This document shows, piece after piece, positions 12,018 to 20,664 of a stretch of 64,000 nucleotides of DNA. The notes under the pieces were generated by a model that worked only from the letters and a program-made list of their open reading frames with translations, searched no databases and was not told where the DNA came from. The translations under genes and the position numbers were made by a program. Source of the stretch: Sphingopyxis sp. LK2115 (GTDB lineage: Bacteria > Pseudomonadota > Alphaproteobacteria > Sphingomonadales > Sphingomonadaceae). The first letter of the stretch is position 1, and each line of letters begins with the position of its first letter. The stretch is taken from positions 1 through 64,000 of the forward strand of contig NZ_JABWGQ010000040.1 of the NCBI RefSeq assembly GCF_014595975.1. The letters run 5' to 3'.

Positions 12018-12587
12018 ATGCAGCTCTGGGTCGGCCTTGGCAATCCGGGGCCCAAATATGCGATGCACCGCCACAATGTCGGCTTCATGGCCGCCGACGT
12101 CATCGCCGATTTCCACGATTTTCCGCCACCCGCGAAGAAGTTTCAGGGCTGGTTGCAGGACGGGCGCGTCGGATCGACGCGGATCCTGCTGCTCAAACCC
12201 GGCACCTTCATGAACGAAAGCGGCCGCAGCGTGCGTGCGGCGCTCGATTTCTACAAGCTGACCGCCGCCGACGTCACCGTCTTTTACGACGAGCTCGACC
12301 TCGCGCCCATGAAGGTCAAGGTGAAACGCGGCGGCGGTGCGGCGGGGCACAATGGCATCCGGTCGATGATCCAGCATATCGGCGACGATTTTCGCCGCGT
12401 TCGCATCGGCATCGGCCATCCGGGACACAAGGACCGCGTGACGGGCCATGTCCTCGGCAATTATCACAAGAGCGAGATGGAGCCACTGATCGACCTGCTC
12501 GGCGCAATCGCCGCCGAAGCGGAATGGCTGGCCGCGGGCGACGACGTGCGGTTCCAGAGCGATCTGGCGTTGAGATTGCAGGGGTGA
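12018..12587 (+). CDS. pth: Peptidyl-tRNA hydrolase
   Basis: Releases peptide from peptidyl-tRNA dropped by stalled ribosomes. The 189-residue protein begins MQLWVGLGNPGPKYAMHRHNVGF, with the catalytic His19 and Asn9, then KPGTFMNESG and the catalytic-site Asp region YDELDLAPMKVKVKRGGGAAGHNG, and the end of the fold GIGHPGHKDRVTGHVLG. The ATG at 12018 has a GGAGGGAAG ribosome site that belongs to the adjacent hairpin repeat. The upstream in-frame frame back to 11913 is repeat-derived and is not part of the gene. Confidence 0.96.
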   Translation: MQLWVGLGNPGPKYAMHRHNVGFMAADVIADFHDFPPPAKKFQGWLQDGRVGSTRILLLKPGTFMNESGRSVRAALDFYKLTAADVTVFYDELDLAPMKVKVKRGGGAAGHNGIRSMIQHIGDDFRRVRIGIGHPGHKDRVTGHVLGNYHKSEMEPLIDLLGAIAAEAEWLAAGDDVRFQSDLALRLQG

Positions 12588-12639
12588 ACGGGACTGGTGA
12601 GCGCCGCGACGGTCGAACCCGGCCCCTTGTTCCCTCGTC

Positions 12640-12700
12640 ATCCCCCGTCCGTCGATGGTCGCCCCTGCGAAGGCCGGGATCACGGATGGGATCGTGACAA
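12640..12700. repeat. Dispersed hairpin repeat between pth and SDR gene
   Basis: Contains the arms CGTCATCCCC, GTCGCCCCTGCGAAGGCCGG and GATCACGGATGGGATCGTGA, diverged relatives of the repeat family at 6168, 25598, 41040 and 54591. It fills most of the pth to SDR gap. Confidence 0.6.
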
Positions 12701-12786
12701 CCCGCCGCCCCACGGCCCCCACCCCGCCGCCGATTTGGCACAGACCGCCGACTGAGGCATGATGGATGCGAAAGGAGCCATTCGCC

Positions 12787-13776
12787 ATGCCGCATACCCC
12801 CAATCGCCGCGAGATTCTTGCCGGAGCCGCTGCGCTGTCCGCCGCCGCCCCCGCCCTGCTCCACGCCGCGACGCCCGCCGACAATCCGTCGCTCAAAGGC
12901 CGCACGGTGCTGATCACCGGTTGTTCGAGCGGTTTTGGCCGTCTCGGCGCGCTGCATTGTGCGCGGCTTGGCGCAAAGGTGATTGCAACGATGCGCGGAT
13001 TGCCGCGCGTCGAAGCGGAAAGCCTGGCCGCCGAGGCCGCGAAAGAGAAGCTCGACCTCCACATCGTCGAAATCGACGTGACGAACGATGCCTCGGTCGC
13101 GAGCGGGACCGCGAAGGCGCTCGACATTGCGGGCGGGCACATCGACACACTGGTCAACAATGCCGGGATCGGCATCACCGGACCGGTCGAGGTGCAGGAT
13201 ATGATGGCGACGCAGCTGATCTTCGACACCAATGTCTTTGGCATCCAGCGGATGCTCCGCGCGCTGCTGCCGCAGATGCGCGCCGCCCGATCGGGTCAGG
13301 TCTTCAACATTTCGTCCCAGCTCGGCCGTGTTATCGTGCCCGGCGGCGGCCATTATTCGGCGACCAAGTTCGCGGTCGAGGCCCTGTCCGAACAGCTCGC
13401 CTATGAACTGGTGCCGCACGGCATCGACGTCACGATCATCCAGCCGGGCGGTTACCCGACGAAAGTGTGGGTCAACCGCAACGCCTATACCGGCGCGCTG
13501 AAAGCGCGGAGCGACGCGGCGCTGCTTGATGCTTATGCACCCTTCACGCGCGGCATGGGGACCGAGGACGGCAGCGGGCGCAGCGCCGATCCGCTCGACG
13601 TGCCGCGCGCGATCGCCGAAATCATGGCGATGCCCGCGGGCAAGCGGCCGCTGCGCCGCGCAGTGCATCCGGGGAACAAGCCGCAGGAGGCGATCAACCG
13701 CGTGTCGGCCGAGGTCCAGCTTGCCTGGCTCGGCGGATCGGCGTTGGGGCCGCTCGTGAAAGCGGTCCACGACTGA
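12787..13776 (+). CDS. SDR-family oxidoreductase with Tat-like signal
   Basis: A 329-residue short-chain dehydrogenase/reductase. The cofactor-binding motif TGCSSGFG is near residue 45, followed by NNAG (VNNAGIGITGP), the catalytic Ser in FNISSQLG and the YSATK catalytic pair. The start at 12787 follows an AAAGGAG site by a standard distance. The N-terminus NRREILAGAAALSAAAPALLHA resembles a twin-arginine signal, which is unusual for an NAD(P)-dependent SDR and would place the enzyme in the periplasm if genuine. Substrate unknown. It sits between pth and ychF, genes normally close together. Confidence 0.85.
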   Translation: MPHTPNRREILAGAAALSAAAPALLHAATPADNPSLKGRTVLITGCSSGFGRLGALHCARLGAKVIATMRGLPRVEAESLAAEAAKEKLDLHIVEIDVTNDASVASGTAKALDIAGGHIDTLVNNAGIGITGPVEVQDMMATQLIFDTNVFGIQRMLRALLPQMRAARSGQVFNISSQLGRVIVPGGGHYSATKFAVEALSEQLAYELVPHGIDVTIIQPGGYPTKVWVNRNAYTGALKARSDAALLDAYAPFTRGMGTEDGSGRSADPLDVPRAIAEIMAMPAGKRPLRRAVHPGNKPQEAINRVSAEVQLAWLGGSALGPLVKAVHD

Positions 13777-13787
13777 GGCGCGGGCGG

Positions 13788-14441
13788 CTATGGTGTCCGT
13801 TTGGGCGGCGGGGGCGGTGATCCGTCAGCGGTCTGCGCCATAAGCGTCACGCACATCGTGCGGTGGACCGGATGGCGCCCGCAGGCGATGCCGACAAAAC
13901 GGTGGGTGGGGCGGAGCAGGCTGAAACGGTGGCCGCGGTCGGGAACCCCATCGTCGATCAGCAGCTGGTCGACGACGCCTTCGGGCGTGTGATGCCCATA
14001 GGTGATGACTTCGTTGACATAGGGTCCGCCGCCGCGCGCGCGCATCCGTTCGCCGGGCCCCTGCCCCCGCGTATAATGGCCGACCGCACCAGATCGCGAC
14101 TGGACCGCGACATGATCGGCGGCGGCGCGGGCGAGCAGATCGCTCCATTCGAGACGCGGCAAGGGTCGCTCGCGGCTGAGTTCGCGGATCGCCTCGTCGA
14201 CCGCAACGACGCCTTCACGCGTCAGAATGTCAATCTCCCCCTCCTCCGCGGCGCGCAGCCGCCGCCCCTCGAACCGCGGGCGATAATCGCGCAGAAAATC
14301 AGCATAGGCGGCAGGATCACTGCGGAAACGGTTGAGTTCGGCGAACACCCCCGCCTCGAACCGGTCGGGAGAGGCAAGCGCAGACGTTGCGCCCACGGCG
14401 ATCAGGAAAAGAATGACGACAGGCGGGCGCGAGGGTTTCAT
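13788..14441 (-). CDS. Secreted CAP (SCP/PR1) domain protein
   Basis: A 217-residue protein with a signal peptide (PSRPPVVILFLIAVGATSALA) and a CAP domain: helix with FAELNRFRSDPAAYADFLR, the conserved His in VGHYTRGQGPGERM, and YVNEVITYGHHTPEGVVDQLLIDDG leading to GHRFSLLRPTHRFVGIACG and a Pro-rich tail. CAP proteins are extracellular or periplasmic and bind lipids or ions; the role here is unknown. The ATG at 14441 is chosen because the signal peptide starts there. It converges with the SDR gene and is divergent from ychF. Confidence 0.85.
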   Translation of the reverse strand: MKPSRPPVVILFLIAVGATSALASPDRFEAGVFAELNRFRSDPAAYADFLRDYRPRFEGRRLRAAEEGEIDILTREGVVAVDEAIRELSRERPLPRLEWSDLLARAAADHVAVQSRSGAVGHYTRGQGPGERMRARGGGPYVNEVITYGHHTPEGVVDQLLIDDGVPDRGHRFSLLRPTHRFVGIACGRHPVHRTMCVTLMAQTADGSPPPPPKRTP

Positions 14442-14558
14442 AGGCCGGGCGATAAAGCGCCAAGTCTGAACGCTGTGCAACCGCAAAGGCTGGTGCCGCA
14501 CGCGTCTTGGCGCTAGGGGCGCTGCGACGCCGGGGTCATCCGGCCTGATGGAGTGTTT

Positions 14559-15656
14559 ATGGGTTTCAAATGCGGGATCGTCGGATTGCCCAACGTCGGC
14601 AAGTCCACCCTGTTCAACGCGCTCACCGAAACCGCGGCGGCGCAGGCGGCAAACTATCCCTTTTGCACGATCGAGCCGAATATCGGCAATGTCGCGGTGC
14701 CCGATGACCGGCTCGACAAGCTGGCGGCGATTGCAAACAGCAAGAAGATCATCGCGACGCAGCTCGCCTTCGTCGACATCGCCGGGCTGGTGCGCGGCGC
14801 GTCGAAGGGCGAAGGACTGGGCAACCAGTTCCTTGGCAACATCCGCGAGGTCGATGCGATCGTTCACGTCCTGCGCTGTTTCGAAAATGACGACATCCAG
14901 CATGTCGAAAACCGCGTCGATCCCGTCGCCGATGCCGAAACGGTCGAGACCGAGCTGCTGCTCGCCGACCTCGAAAGCCTGGAAAAGCGCGTCCCCGCCT
15001 TTGCCAAAAAAGCGGCTCAGGGCGACAAGGAGGCCAAGATCGCCGCTTCGGTGCTGGGCCAGGCGCTCGACCTGTTGCGCGACGGTAAACCCGCGCGGCT
15101 GGTCGAACCCAGGGACGACGAGGAAGCGCGCGTGCTACGCAATGCGCAGCTGCTGACCTCGAAACCCGTGCTTTACGTCTGTAATGTCGACGAAGGCAGC
15201 GCGGCGAACGGCAACGCCTTATCCGAAAAAGTATTTGCCAAGGCCGCCGCCGAAGGCGCGCAGGCCGTCGTCGTCTCGGCTGCGATCGAAAGCGAGCTGG
15301 TGACGATGGACATGGCCGACCGGATGGAGTTCCTGTCCGAAATGGGGCTCAGCGAGACCGGCCTCGCCCGCGTTATCCGCGCAGGCTATGCGCTGCTCCG
15401 CCTCATCACCTTCTTCACCGTCGGCCCACAGGAAGCGCGCGCGTGGACCGTGCATCAGGGCGCCACCGCACCCGAAGCCGCGGGCGAGATCCACAGCGAT
15501 TTCCAGAAGGGCTTCATCCGCGCCGAAACGATCGCCTATGACGATTATGTCGCGCTGGGCGGCGAAGCCAGGGCGCGCGAAGCCGGCAAGCTGCGCGCCG
15601 AAGGCAAGGGCTATGTCGTGCAGGATGGCGATGTGATGCATTTCCTGCATAGTTGA
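14559..15656 (+). CDS. ychF: Redox-regulated ATPase/GTPase YchF
   Basis: A 365-residue Obg-family P-loop NTPase (OLA1/YchF), associated with ribosomes and stress responses, which prefers ATP because its G4 motif is non-canonical. Visible motifs: GLPNVGKST (G1), DIAGLVRGASKGEGLGNQFL (G3 and the switch II region), CNVDEGS (NVDE in the G4 position), and the C-terminal TGS domain with TFFTVGPQEARAWTVHQGATAPEAAGEIH. The ATG at 14559 follows GGAG; a GTG at 14553 is an alternative two codons upstream. Confidence 0.96.
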   Translation: MGFKCGIVGLPNVGKSTLFNALTETAAAQAANYPFCTIEPNIGNVAVPDDRLDKLAAIANSKKIIATQLAFVDIAGLVRGASKGEGLGNQFLGNIREVDAIVHVLRCFENDDIQHVENRVDPVADAETVETELLLADLESLEKRVPAFAKKAAQGDKEAKIAASVLGQALDLLRDGKPARLVEPRDDEEARVLRNAQLLTSKPVLYVCNVDEGSAANGNALSEKVFAKAAAEGAQAVVVSAAIESELVTMDMADRMEFLSEMGLSETGLARVIRAGYALLRLITFFTVGPQEARAWTVHQGATAPEAAGEIHSDFQKGFIRAETIAYDDYVALGGEARAREAGKLRAEGKGYVVQDGDVMHFLHS

Positions 15657-15699
15657 CGCAGCCCAGGCTATTCCGCCGCGCCGTTGCCGGGCGCGTCGC

Positions 15700-15728
15700 T
15701 TGACAATCGGCCCGACTCAGCCTAGTTG
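15700..15728 (+). promoter_or_regulatory. Predicted promoter of the rpsM-rplQ operon
   Basis: A consensus -35 TTGACA (15700-15705), a 17-base spacer and TAGTTG (15723-15728) as the -10. It is the only good candidate between ychF and rpsM and would leave a leader of about 130 bases. Confidence 0.5.
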
Positions 15729-15863
15729 CGCTTCCATTCCGACAGGCTGACCGGACGGCGAAGCGCAGCGGCGCGTTCGTGGTCCGTTTTTTGCGTTGGA
15801 AATCAGACGCTTTGAGATGGGGCCGTTTGCCAGCGCGCCCTGTGGAGCAGGAGAAAGTTAACA

Positions 15864-16232
15864 ATGGCACGTATCGCGGGCGTCAACCTGCCCACCAACA
15901 AGCGCGTGATCATCGCGCTCACCTATATCCATGGCATCGGCCGCAAGACCGCCGTCGACATCGCCGACAAGCTGGGCATCGACCACAGCCGCCGTGTTCA
16001 GGACCTGTCGGACGCCGAAGTTCTGCAGATCCGCGAAACGATCGACGCCGATCACACGGTCGAGGGCGACCTTCGCCGCAACACGGCGATGAACATCAAG
16101 CGCCTGATGGACCTCGCCTGCTATCGCGGCCTGCGCCATCGCAAGGGCCTTCCCGTTCGCGGCCAGCGCACGCACACCAATGCGCGCACCCGCAAGGGCA
16201 AGGCCAAGCCGATCGCCGGCAAGAAAAAGTAA
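15864..16232 (+). CDS. rpsM: 30S ribosomal protein S13
   Basis: A 122-residue head protein of the small subunit that contacts P-site tRNA and 5S bridges. The whole family signature is present: [70 protein letters not shown]. An AGGAGAAAG ribosome site precedes the ATG. First gene of the rpsM-rpsK-rpoA-rplQ group. Confidence 0.98.
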   Translation: MARIAGVNLPTNKRVIIALTYIHGIGRKTAVDIADKLGIDHSRRVQDLSDAEVLQIRETIDADHTVEGDLRRNTAMNIKRLMDLACYRGLRHRKGLPVRGQRTHTNARTRKGKAKPIAGKKK

Positions 16233-16310
16233 GTCGGTTTTTCCGCGTCGGCGGCCGCCCATCGCGGCTGCGCCCCGGCCCGCTTTACGGATTTAGGTTA
16301 GGATTTCATC

Positions 16311-16700
16311 ATGGCTCGTGAACCCCAGCGCCTTCGTCGGCGCGAACGCAAGAATATCTCGTCGGGTGTGGCCCACGTCAACGCGACCTTCAACAACACG
16401 ATGATCACCATCACCGACGCGCAGGGCAATGCCATTGCCTGGTCGAGCGCCGGCATGATGGGTTTCAAGGGCAGCCGCAAATCGACCCCCTATGCGGCGC
16501 AGGTCTGCGCCGAAGACGCGGGCAAGAAGGCCGCTGAACATGGCGTCCGCACGCTTGAAGTCGAAGTCAAGGGCCCCGGCGCCGGCCGCGAATCGGCGCT
16601 GCGCGCGTTGCAGGCGGTGGGTTTCCACATCACGTCGATCCGCGACGTGACCCCGATCCCGCACAATGGCGTCCGCCCGGCCAAGCGCCGCCGCGTCTGA
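16311..16700 (+). CDS. rpsK: 30S ribosomal protein S11
   Basis: A 129-residue platform protein near the decoding-region Shine-Dalgarno helix. Typical sequence: [45 protein letters not shown] and the C-terminal [18 protein letters not shown]. It lies 78 bases after rpsM and 103 before rpoA. Confidence 0.98.
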   Translation: MAREPQRLRRRERKNISSGVAHVNATFNNTMITITDAQGNAIAWSSAGMMGFKGSRKSTPYAAQVCAEDAGKKAAEHGVRTLEVEVKGPGAGRESALRALQAVGFHITSIRDVTPIPHNGVRPAKRRRV

Positions 16701-16803
16701 CGTCCTTTCGGCCGCGCCCCGGAACGGGGCGCCGCTCGCGTAAAACTCCTCGCTGGACCGATGGCCGACCCCCATCCGTCCCGCCACTAGCAAAGGGAAA
16801 TCC

Positions 16804-17862
16804 ATGACTGTCAACATCCGGAACTGGCAGGAATTGAAGAAGCCCAGCAACCTGGAAATCAAGGCCGGCGGCGACGGCAAGCGCAAGGCGACCTTTGTTG
16901 CCGAACCGCTCGAACGCGGTTTCGGTCTGACGCTGGGCAACGCGCTGCGCCGCGTGCTGCTTTCGTCGCTCCAGGGTGCGGCGATCACCTCGATCAAGAT
17001 CGAAAATGTGCTGCACGAGTTTTCGAGCCTGGCCGGCGTGCGCGAAGACGTCACCGACATCGTGCTCAACGTCAAGCAGATCGCGCTCAAGATGGAAGGC
17101 GAAGGTCCGAAGCGGCTCCAGCTTTCGGCGACCGGTCCCGCAACCGTCAAGGCGGGCGACATCATGGTGTCGGGCGACATCAAGGTGATGAACCCGAACC
17201 ATGTCATCTGCCACCTCGACGAGGGCGCGACGCTGAACATGGAACTCGTCGCCGACACCGGCAAAGGCTATGTTCCGGCGACCGCCAACCGCCCGGCCGA
17301 CGCGCCGATCGGGCTGATCCCGGTGGACTCGCTCTATTCGCCGGTGCGCCAGGTCGCCTACAAGGTCGACAATGCCCGCATCGGGCAGGAACTGGACTAT
17401 GACAAGCTGAACCTGACCGTCGAAACCGACGGCACGGTGACGCCGGAAGATGCCGTCGCTTACGCCGCGCGCATCCTGCAGGACCAGCTCCAGGTCTTCG
17501 TCCACTTCGAAGAAGCGATGAACGACAGCGGCCTCATCGGCATGGCGGCCCCGTCGGCCGCAAGCGATGAGTCCGACGTCAACCAGCTCAACCGCTTCCT
17601 CCTGAAGAAGGTCGACGAGCTTGAATTGTCGGTCCGTTCGGCCAACTGCCTGAAGAACGACAATATCATCTATATCGGCGATCTGGTTCAGAAGACCGAA
17701 GCCGAAATGCTCCGCACGCCGAACTTCGGCCGCAAGTCCCTGAACGAAATCAAGGAAGTGCTGTCGTCGATGGGTCTGCGGCTCGGCATGGACATCCCCG
17801 GCTGGCCGCCCGAAAATATCGAGGAAATGGCCAAGAAGCTGGAACAGGAACTGCTGGGATAA
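16804..17862 (+). CDS. rpoA: RNA polymerase alpha subunit
   Basis: A 352-residue alpha subunit that nucleates RNA polymerase assembly and contacts UP elements and activators. The N-terminal dimerisation domain includes [25 protein letters not shown] and the C-terminal helix-hairpin-helix domain contains [24 protein letters not shown] and [21 protein letters not shown]. The GGAAATCC context precedes the ATG. Followed by a hairpin and rplQ. Confidence 0.98.
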   Translation: MTVNIRNWQELKKPSNLEIKAGGDGKRKATFVAEPLERGFGLTLGNALRRVLLSSLQGAAITSIKIENVLHEFSSLAGVREDVTDIVLNVKQIALKMEGEGPKRLQLSATGPATVKAGDIMVSGDIKVMNPNHVICHLDEGATLNMELVADTGKGYVPATANRPADAPIGLIPVDSLYSPVRQVAYKVDNARIGQELDYDKLNLTVETDGTVTPEDAVAYAARILQDQLQVFVHFEEAMNDSGLIGMAAPSAASDESDVNQLNRFLLKKVDELELSVRSANCLKNDNIIYIGDLVQKTEAEMLRTPNFGRKSLNEIKEVLSSMGLRLGMDIPGWPPENIEEMAKKLEQELLG

Positions 17863-17867
17863 TGGCG

Positions 17868-17887
17868 CTCTCCCCATCTGGGGAGAG
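17868..17887 (+). repeat. Perfect hairpin between rpoA and rplQ
   Basis: CTCTCCCCA (17868-17876) and TGGGGAGAG (17879-17887) form a 9-bp perfect dyad 6 bases after the rpoA stop. No T-run follows, so it is unlikely to end transcription; it may be an RNA-processing or stability element, or a small repeat. Confidence 0.55.
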
Positions 17888-17973
17888 GTCAAGGAACGGG
17901 AATGGGTCGGCCCGCAAATCGACCTGGCTTGGGGTACCTCACACGGCCCCTTTGACAAACGAAGGAAGAAATC

Positions 17974-18393
17974 ATGCGTCACAAATCGGGTGGCCGGAAG
18001 CTGCAGCGCACGAGCGCACACCGCACGGCCCTGTTCCGCAACATGTCGGCTTCGCTGATCAAGCATGAGCAGATCACGACGACGCTCGCCAAGGCGAAGG
18101 AACTGCGTCCCTATGTCGAAAAGCTGGTCACGCTGGCAAAGCGCGGGGGCCTCGCCAACCGCCGCCTCGCGATGAGCCGCCTGATGGACGAAGCCCAGCT
18201 TGCCAAGCTGTTCGACGTGCTCGCGGAACGCTATAAGGACCGCAATGGCGGTTATACCCGCATCATCAAGGCCGGTATCCGCGCCTCGGACGCCGCGCCG
18301 ATCGCGATCATCGAATTCGTCGACCGCGACGTTGATGCCAAGGGCCAGGATTCGGGCCCGGTGATGACGGACGAGGCACTGGAAGACGCATAA
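17974..18393 (+). CDS. rplQ: 50S ribosomal protein L17
   Basis: A 139-residue large-subunit protein near the exit tunnel. Family start [19 protein letters not shown] and [31 protein letters not shown] are intact, with the [10 protein letters not shown] motif and an acidic C-terminal extension. Preceded by GAAGGAAG. Last gene of the group; a strong terminator follows. Confidence 0.98.
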   Translation: MRHKSGGRKLQRTSAHRTALFRNMSASLIKHEQITTTLAKAKELRPYVEKLVTLAKRGGLANRRLAMSRLMDEAQLAKLFDVLAERYKDRNGGYTRIIKAGIRASDAAPIAIIEFVDRDVDAKGQDSGPVMTDEALEDA

Positions 18394-18419
18394 ACCGCGC
18401 CTTCGCAGATACAGGATCA

Positions 18420-18453
18420 AGGGCGGCGTCCGGCAGGACGACCGCCCTTTTTC
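18420..18453 (+). terminator. Intrinsic terminator after rplQ
   Basis: AGGGCGG and CCGCCCT pair around an inner CGTCC/GGACG stem with a GGCA loop, followed by a run of T (TTTTT). It ends the rpsM-rplQ operon. Confidence 0.9.
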
Positions 18454-18483
18454 GTGCCGCAGCGCCTGCTTTTGGGGCGGGGA

Positions 18484-18600
18484 GCGGATATTCGCCCTGC
18501 CGCCATATCCCGGCGAAAGCCTGGCCCCGGGGCGCCCCAGGGCTGGCGTCGGCTCATCCCGCTCTGGACCCCGGCTTTCGCCGTGGCACGGAAATTATCG
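18484..18600. repeat. Repeat-rich spacer between rplQ and ctrA
   Basis: Contains ATCCCGGCGAAAGCC and CCCCGGCTTTCGCCG arms of the dispersed repeat type, with a GGGGCGCCCC dyad between them. No coding potential of note. Confidence 0.55.
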
Positions 18601-18621
18601 GTCGTCAGCCGTCACCCCGAC

Positions 18622-18658
18622 AAAAAAGGAAAACCGGCGCGGATTGCTCCGCACCGGC
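18622..18658 (-). terminator. Intrinsic terminator of ctrA
   Basis: On the minus strand CCGGTGCGGA pairs with TCCGCGCCGG (one G-U), closing a GCAA tetraloop, and is followed by TTTTCCTTTTTT. It lies about 30 bases past the ctrA stop. Confidence 0.9.
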
Positions 18659-18690
18659 TTCCCTCGGTTAACTTTTGCGCGATGCGGGCG

Positions 18691-19398
18691 TCAGGCGACG
18701 CGGCGCACCTCATTGCCTTCGTCGTCGATGTCGCGAAGGACATAACCGCGGCCCCAGACCGTCTCGATATAATTTTCGCCCCCGCAGGCGAGCGCGAGTT
18801 TTTTGCGCAGTTTGCAGATGAAGACGTCGATGATCTTCAACTCGGGCTCGTCCATCCCGCCATAAAGGTGGTTCAGGAACATTTCCTTGGTGAGCGTCGT
18901 GCCCTTGCGCAGGCTCAACAGCTCGAGCATCTGATATTCCTTGCCGGTCAGATGCACGCGGATGCTGTCGACCTCGACCGTCTTGGTGTCGAGATTGACC
19001 GCGAGCTTGCCGGTCTTGATGACGCTCTGGCTGTGCCCCTTCGACCGGCGAACGACCGCGTGGATGCGGGCGACCAGCTCGTCGCGGTGGAACGGCTTGG
19101 TGACATAATCGTCGGCGCCGAATCCGAACGAGCGCACCTTCGAATCCATTTCCGAAATGCCCGACAGGATCAGCACCGGCGTCTGCACCTTGGCGGTGCG
19201 AAGCTTCTTGAGCACGTCATAGCCGTGCATGTCGGGCAGGTTCAGGTCGAGCAGGATGATGTCGTAATCATAGAGCTTACCCAGATCGAGGCCCTCTTCG
19301 CCCAGATCGGTGGTGTAGACGTTGAAGCCCTCGGTCGTGAGCATCGTATCGATCGCTTTCGCGGTCGTCGGCTCGTCCTCGATCAGCAGTACGCGCAT
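18691..19398 (-). CDS. ctrA: Cell-cycle response regulator CtrA
   Basis: An OmpR-type DNA-binding response regulator of 235 residues, the master regulator of division, motility and cell-cycle genes in alphaproteobacteria. The receiver domain has the acidic pair in LLIEDEP, the phosphorylated Asp51 in [11 protein letters not shown], the Thr/Ser switch and Lys in the KPF motif. The winged-helix domain contains [42 protein letters not shown], a near-diagnostic CtrA signature. Its promoter carries a perfect CtrA box and two GANTC sites, implying autoregulation and CcrM methylation control. The last residues RRVA are typical of degradation-tag-like CtrA C-termini. Confidence 0.97.
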   Translation of the reverse strand: MRVLLIEDEPTTAKAIDTMLTTEGFNVYTTDLGEEGLDLGKLYDYDIILLDLNLPDMHGYDVLKKLRTAKVQTPVLILSGISEMDSKVRSFGFGADDYVTKPFHRDELVARIHAVVRRSKGHSQSVIKTGKLAVNLDTKTVEVDSIRVHLTGKEYQMLELLSLRKGTTLTKEMFLNHLYGGMDEPELKIIDVFICKLRKKLALACGGENYIETVWGRGYVLRDIDDEGNEVRRVA

Positions 19399-19497
19399 TG
19401 GGCACCCCTTGACTGTTTCCCACGATGATCCCGCGAACCGATCGCATGACCATCAAGGATGTCACCGACCAACCCCCGTTGCAGGACTGCCGGAACA

Positions 19498-19561
19498 TTA
19501 ACCATGAAAGCAATGAAGGGAAAAGGTTAATTTTGGTTTAACCCGCAGGAATCCACGAGTC
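19498..19561 (-). promoter_or_regulatory. ctrA promoter region: CtrA box and GANTC methylation sites
   Basis: A perfect TTAA-N7-TTAA CtrA box lies at 19527-19541. A TTAACCAT half-site lies at 19498-19505. GANTC motifs occur at 19549-19553 (GAATC) and 19557-19561 (GAGTC). The block is 100-163 bases upstream of the ctrA start codon, as in Caulobacter-type ctrA promoters where CtrA-P and CcrM methylation tune expression. Confidence 0.8.
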
Positions 19562-19594
19562 GCGCCTTATTTGCAACAGTCGGACATCGCCTTT

Positions 19595-20530
19595 TCACCC
19601 CCTGTGGAGCACCGCGTAACGGTCGTTGGCGCGGCTGCAAGAGCGCTTGAGCGTGTCGACGAGATGGTCCGAAAAGGCGCGGACGCGCGCCGGACGCAGC
19701 CGCGAAGGGGGCGAAAGAAGGTGAAGATGGGATCGCGGCAGCGACCAGTCGGTGAGGATCGGCACCACCGTCCCCGCGGCGAGCTCGTCGGCCGCTATGA
19801 AATCGGGCAGCACGGCAATGCCGCCGCCCGCGACGATCATCGGCACCATGACATCGCCATTGTTCGCGAACAACGGCCCGGTCGGCAGCACCGTCGCCTC
19901 TTCGCCCTTGCGCGAAAAATGAAGCGGCACCGCGCGCTGGCGGTGACCGTAGCCGATGAGACGATGACGCGCCAGATCAAGCGGATGGCGGGGCGTGCCA
20001 TGTTTTTCAAGATAGGCGGGACTGGCGATCACCGACGCCGTAACAGGCGCGATCGTGCGGGCAAGCAGGCTGGAATCGGCGAGCGGCGCGATGCGCAGCG
20101 TAAGGTCGATTCCCTCGGCAATCGGATCGTTGCGCGCGTCGCTGAGCATAAGCTCGATCTCGACCGCGGGATGACGGTCGAGGAAAGATGCGAGCACGGG
20201 GCCGAGCACCTTGATGCCAAAGCTCATCGGCGCGGCAAGGCGGATCGGGCCGGCGAGGTCGAGCCGGTCGCCGCGCGCCGCCTCGGTCGCCGCGGTCGCG
20301 GCGGCAACCATCGCGCGCGCCTCATCGAGCAGCCGCGCGCCCGCGGTCGACACCGCAACGACGCGCGAGCTTCGGTGCAGCAGGGTGATGCCGAGCGACG
20401 CCTCCAGCCGCGTCACCGCTTTCGACACGCTCGCCTTCGACAGGCCAAGCGCGGCCGCGGCCGCGGTAAAGCTGCCACCGTCCGCAACGGCGACGAAACA
20501 GGCCCAGCCTTCATAATCGGGAAGCGCCAT
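19595..20530 (-). CDS. LysR-family transcriptional regulator
   Basis: A 311-residue LTTR. The N-terminal helix-turn-helix is clear (WACFVAVADGGSFTAAAAALGLSKASVSKAVTRLEASLGITLLHRSSR), followed by an effector-binding domain (LAAPMSFGIKVLGPVLASFLDRHPAVEIELMLSDARND). It is divergent from the pirin gene, with a perfect ATGGAAA-N7-TTTCCAT palindrome in the shared promoter, so it probably controls the pirin and azoreductase genes. The effector is unknown, perhaps a quinone or electrophile given the neighbours. Confidence 0.93.
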   Translation of the reverse strand: MALPDYEGWACFVAVADGGSFTAAAAALGLSKASVSKAVTRLEASLGITLLHRSSRVVAVSTAGARLLDEARAMVAAATAATEAARGDRLDLAGPIRLAAPMSFGIKVLGPVLASFLDRHPAVEIELMLSDARNDPIAEGIDLTLRIAPLADSSLLARTIAPVTASVIASPAYLEKHGTPRHPLDLARHRLIGYGHRQRAVPLHFSRKGEEATVLPTGPLFANNGDVMVPMIVAGGGIAVLPDFIAADELAAGTVVPILTDWSLPRSHLHLLSPPSRLRPARVRAFSDHLVDTLKRSCSRANDRYAVLHRG

Positions 20531-20544
20531 ATATTGGCTCCAGC

Positions 20545-20565
20545 ATGGAAACGATGATTTTCCAT
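20545..20565. promoter_or_regulatory. LysR-type operator in the regulator/pirin intergenic region
   Basis: A perfect 7-bp inverted repeat, ATGGAAA and TTTCCAT, spaced by 7 bases, containing the T-N11-A pattern of LTTR sites. A second small palindrome (GTTTC-A-GAAAC, 20573-20583) follows immediately toward the pirin gene. Confidence 0.65.
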
Positions 20566-20664
20566 TTATGCTGTTTCAGAAACAATCCCAATCCCTATTT
20601 TGTCCTCAACGCATGAACGCCGCCGGGCACTCCGGCCCAGCGGCGGCAGAGAAAGGACAAGGCC

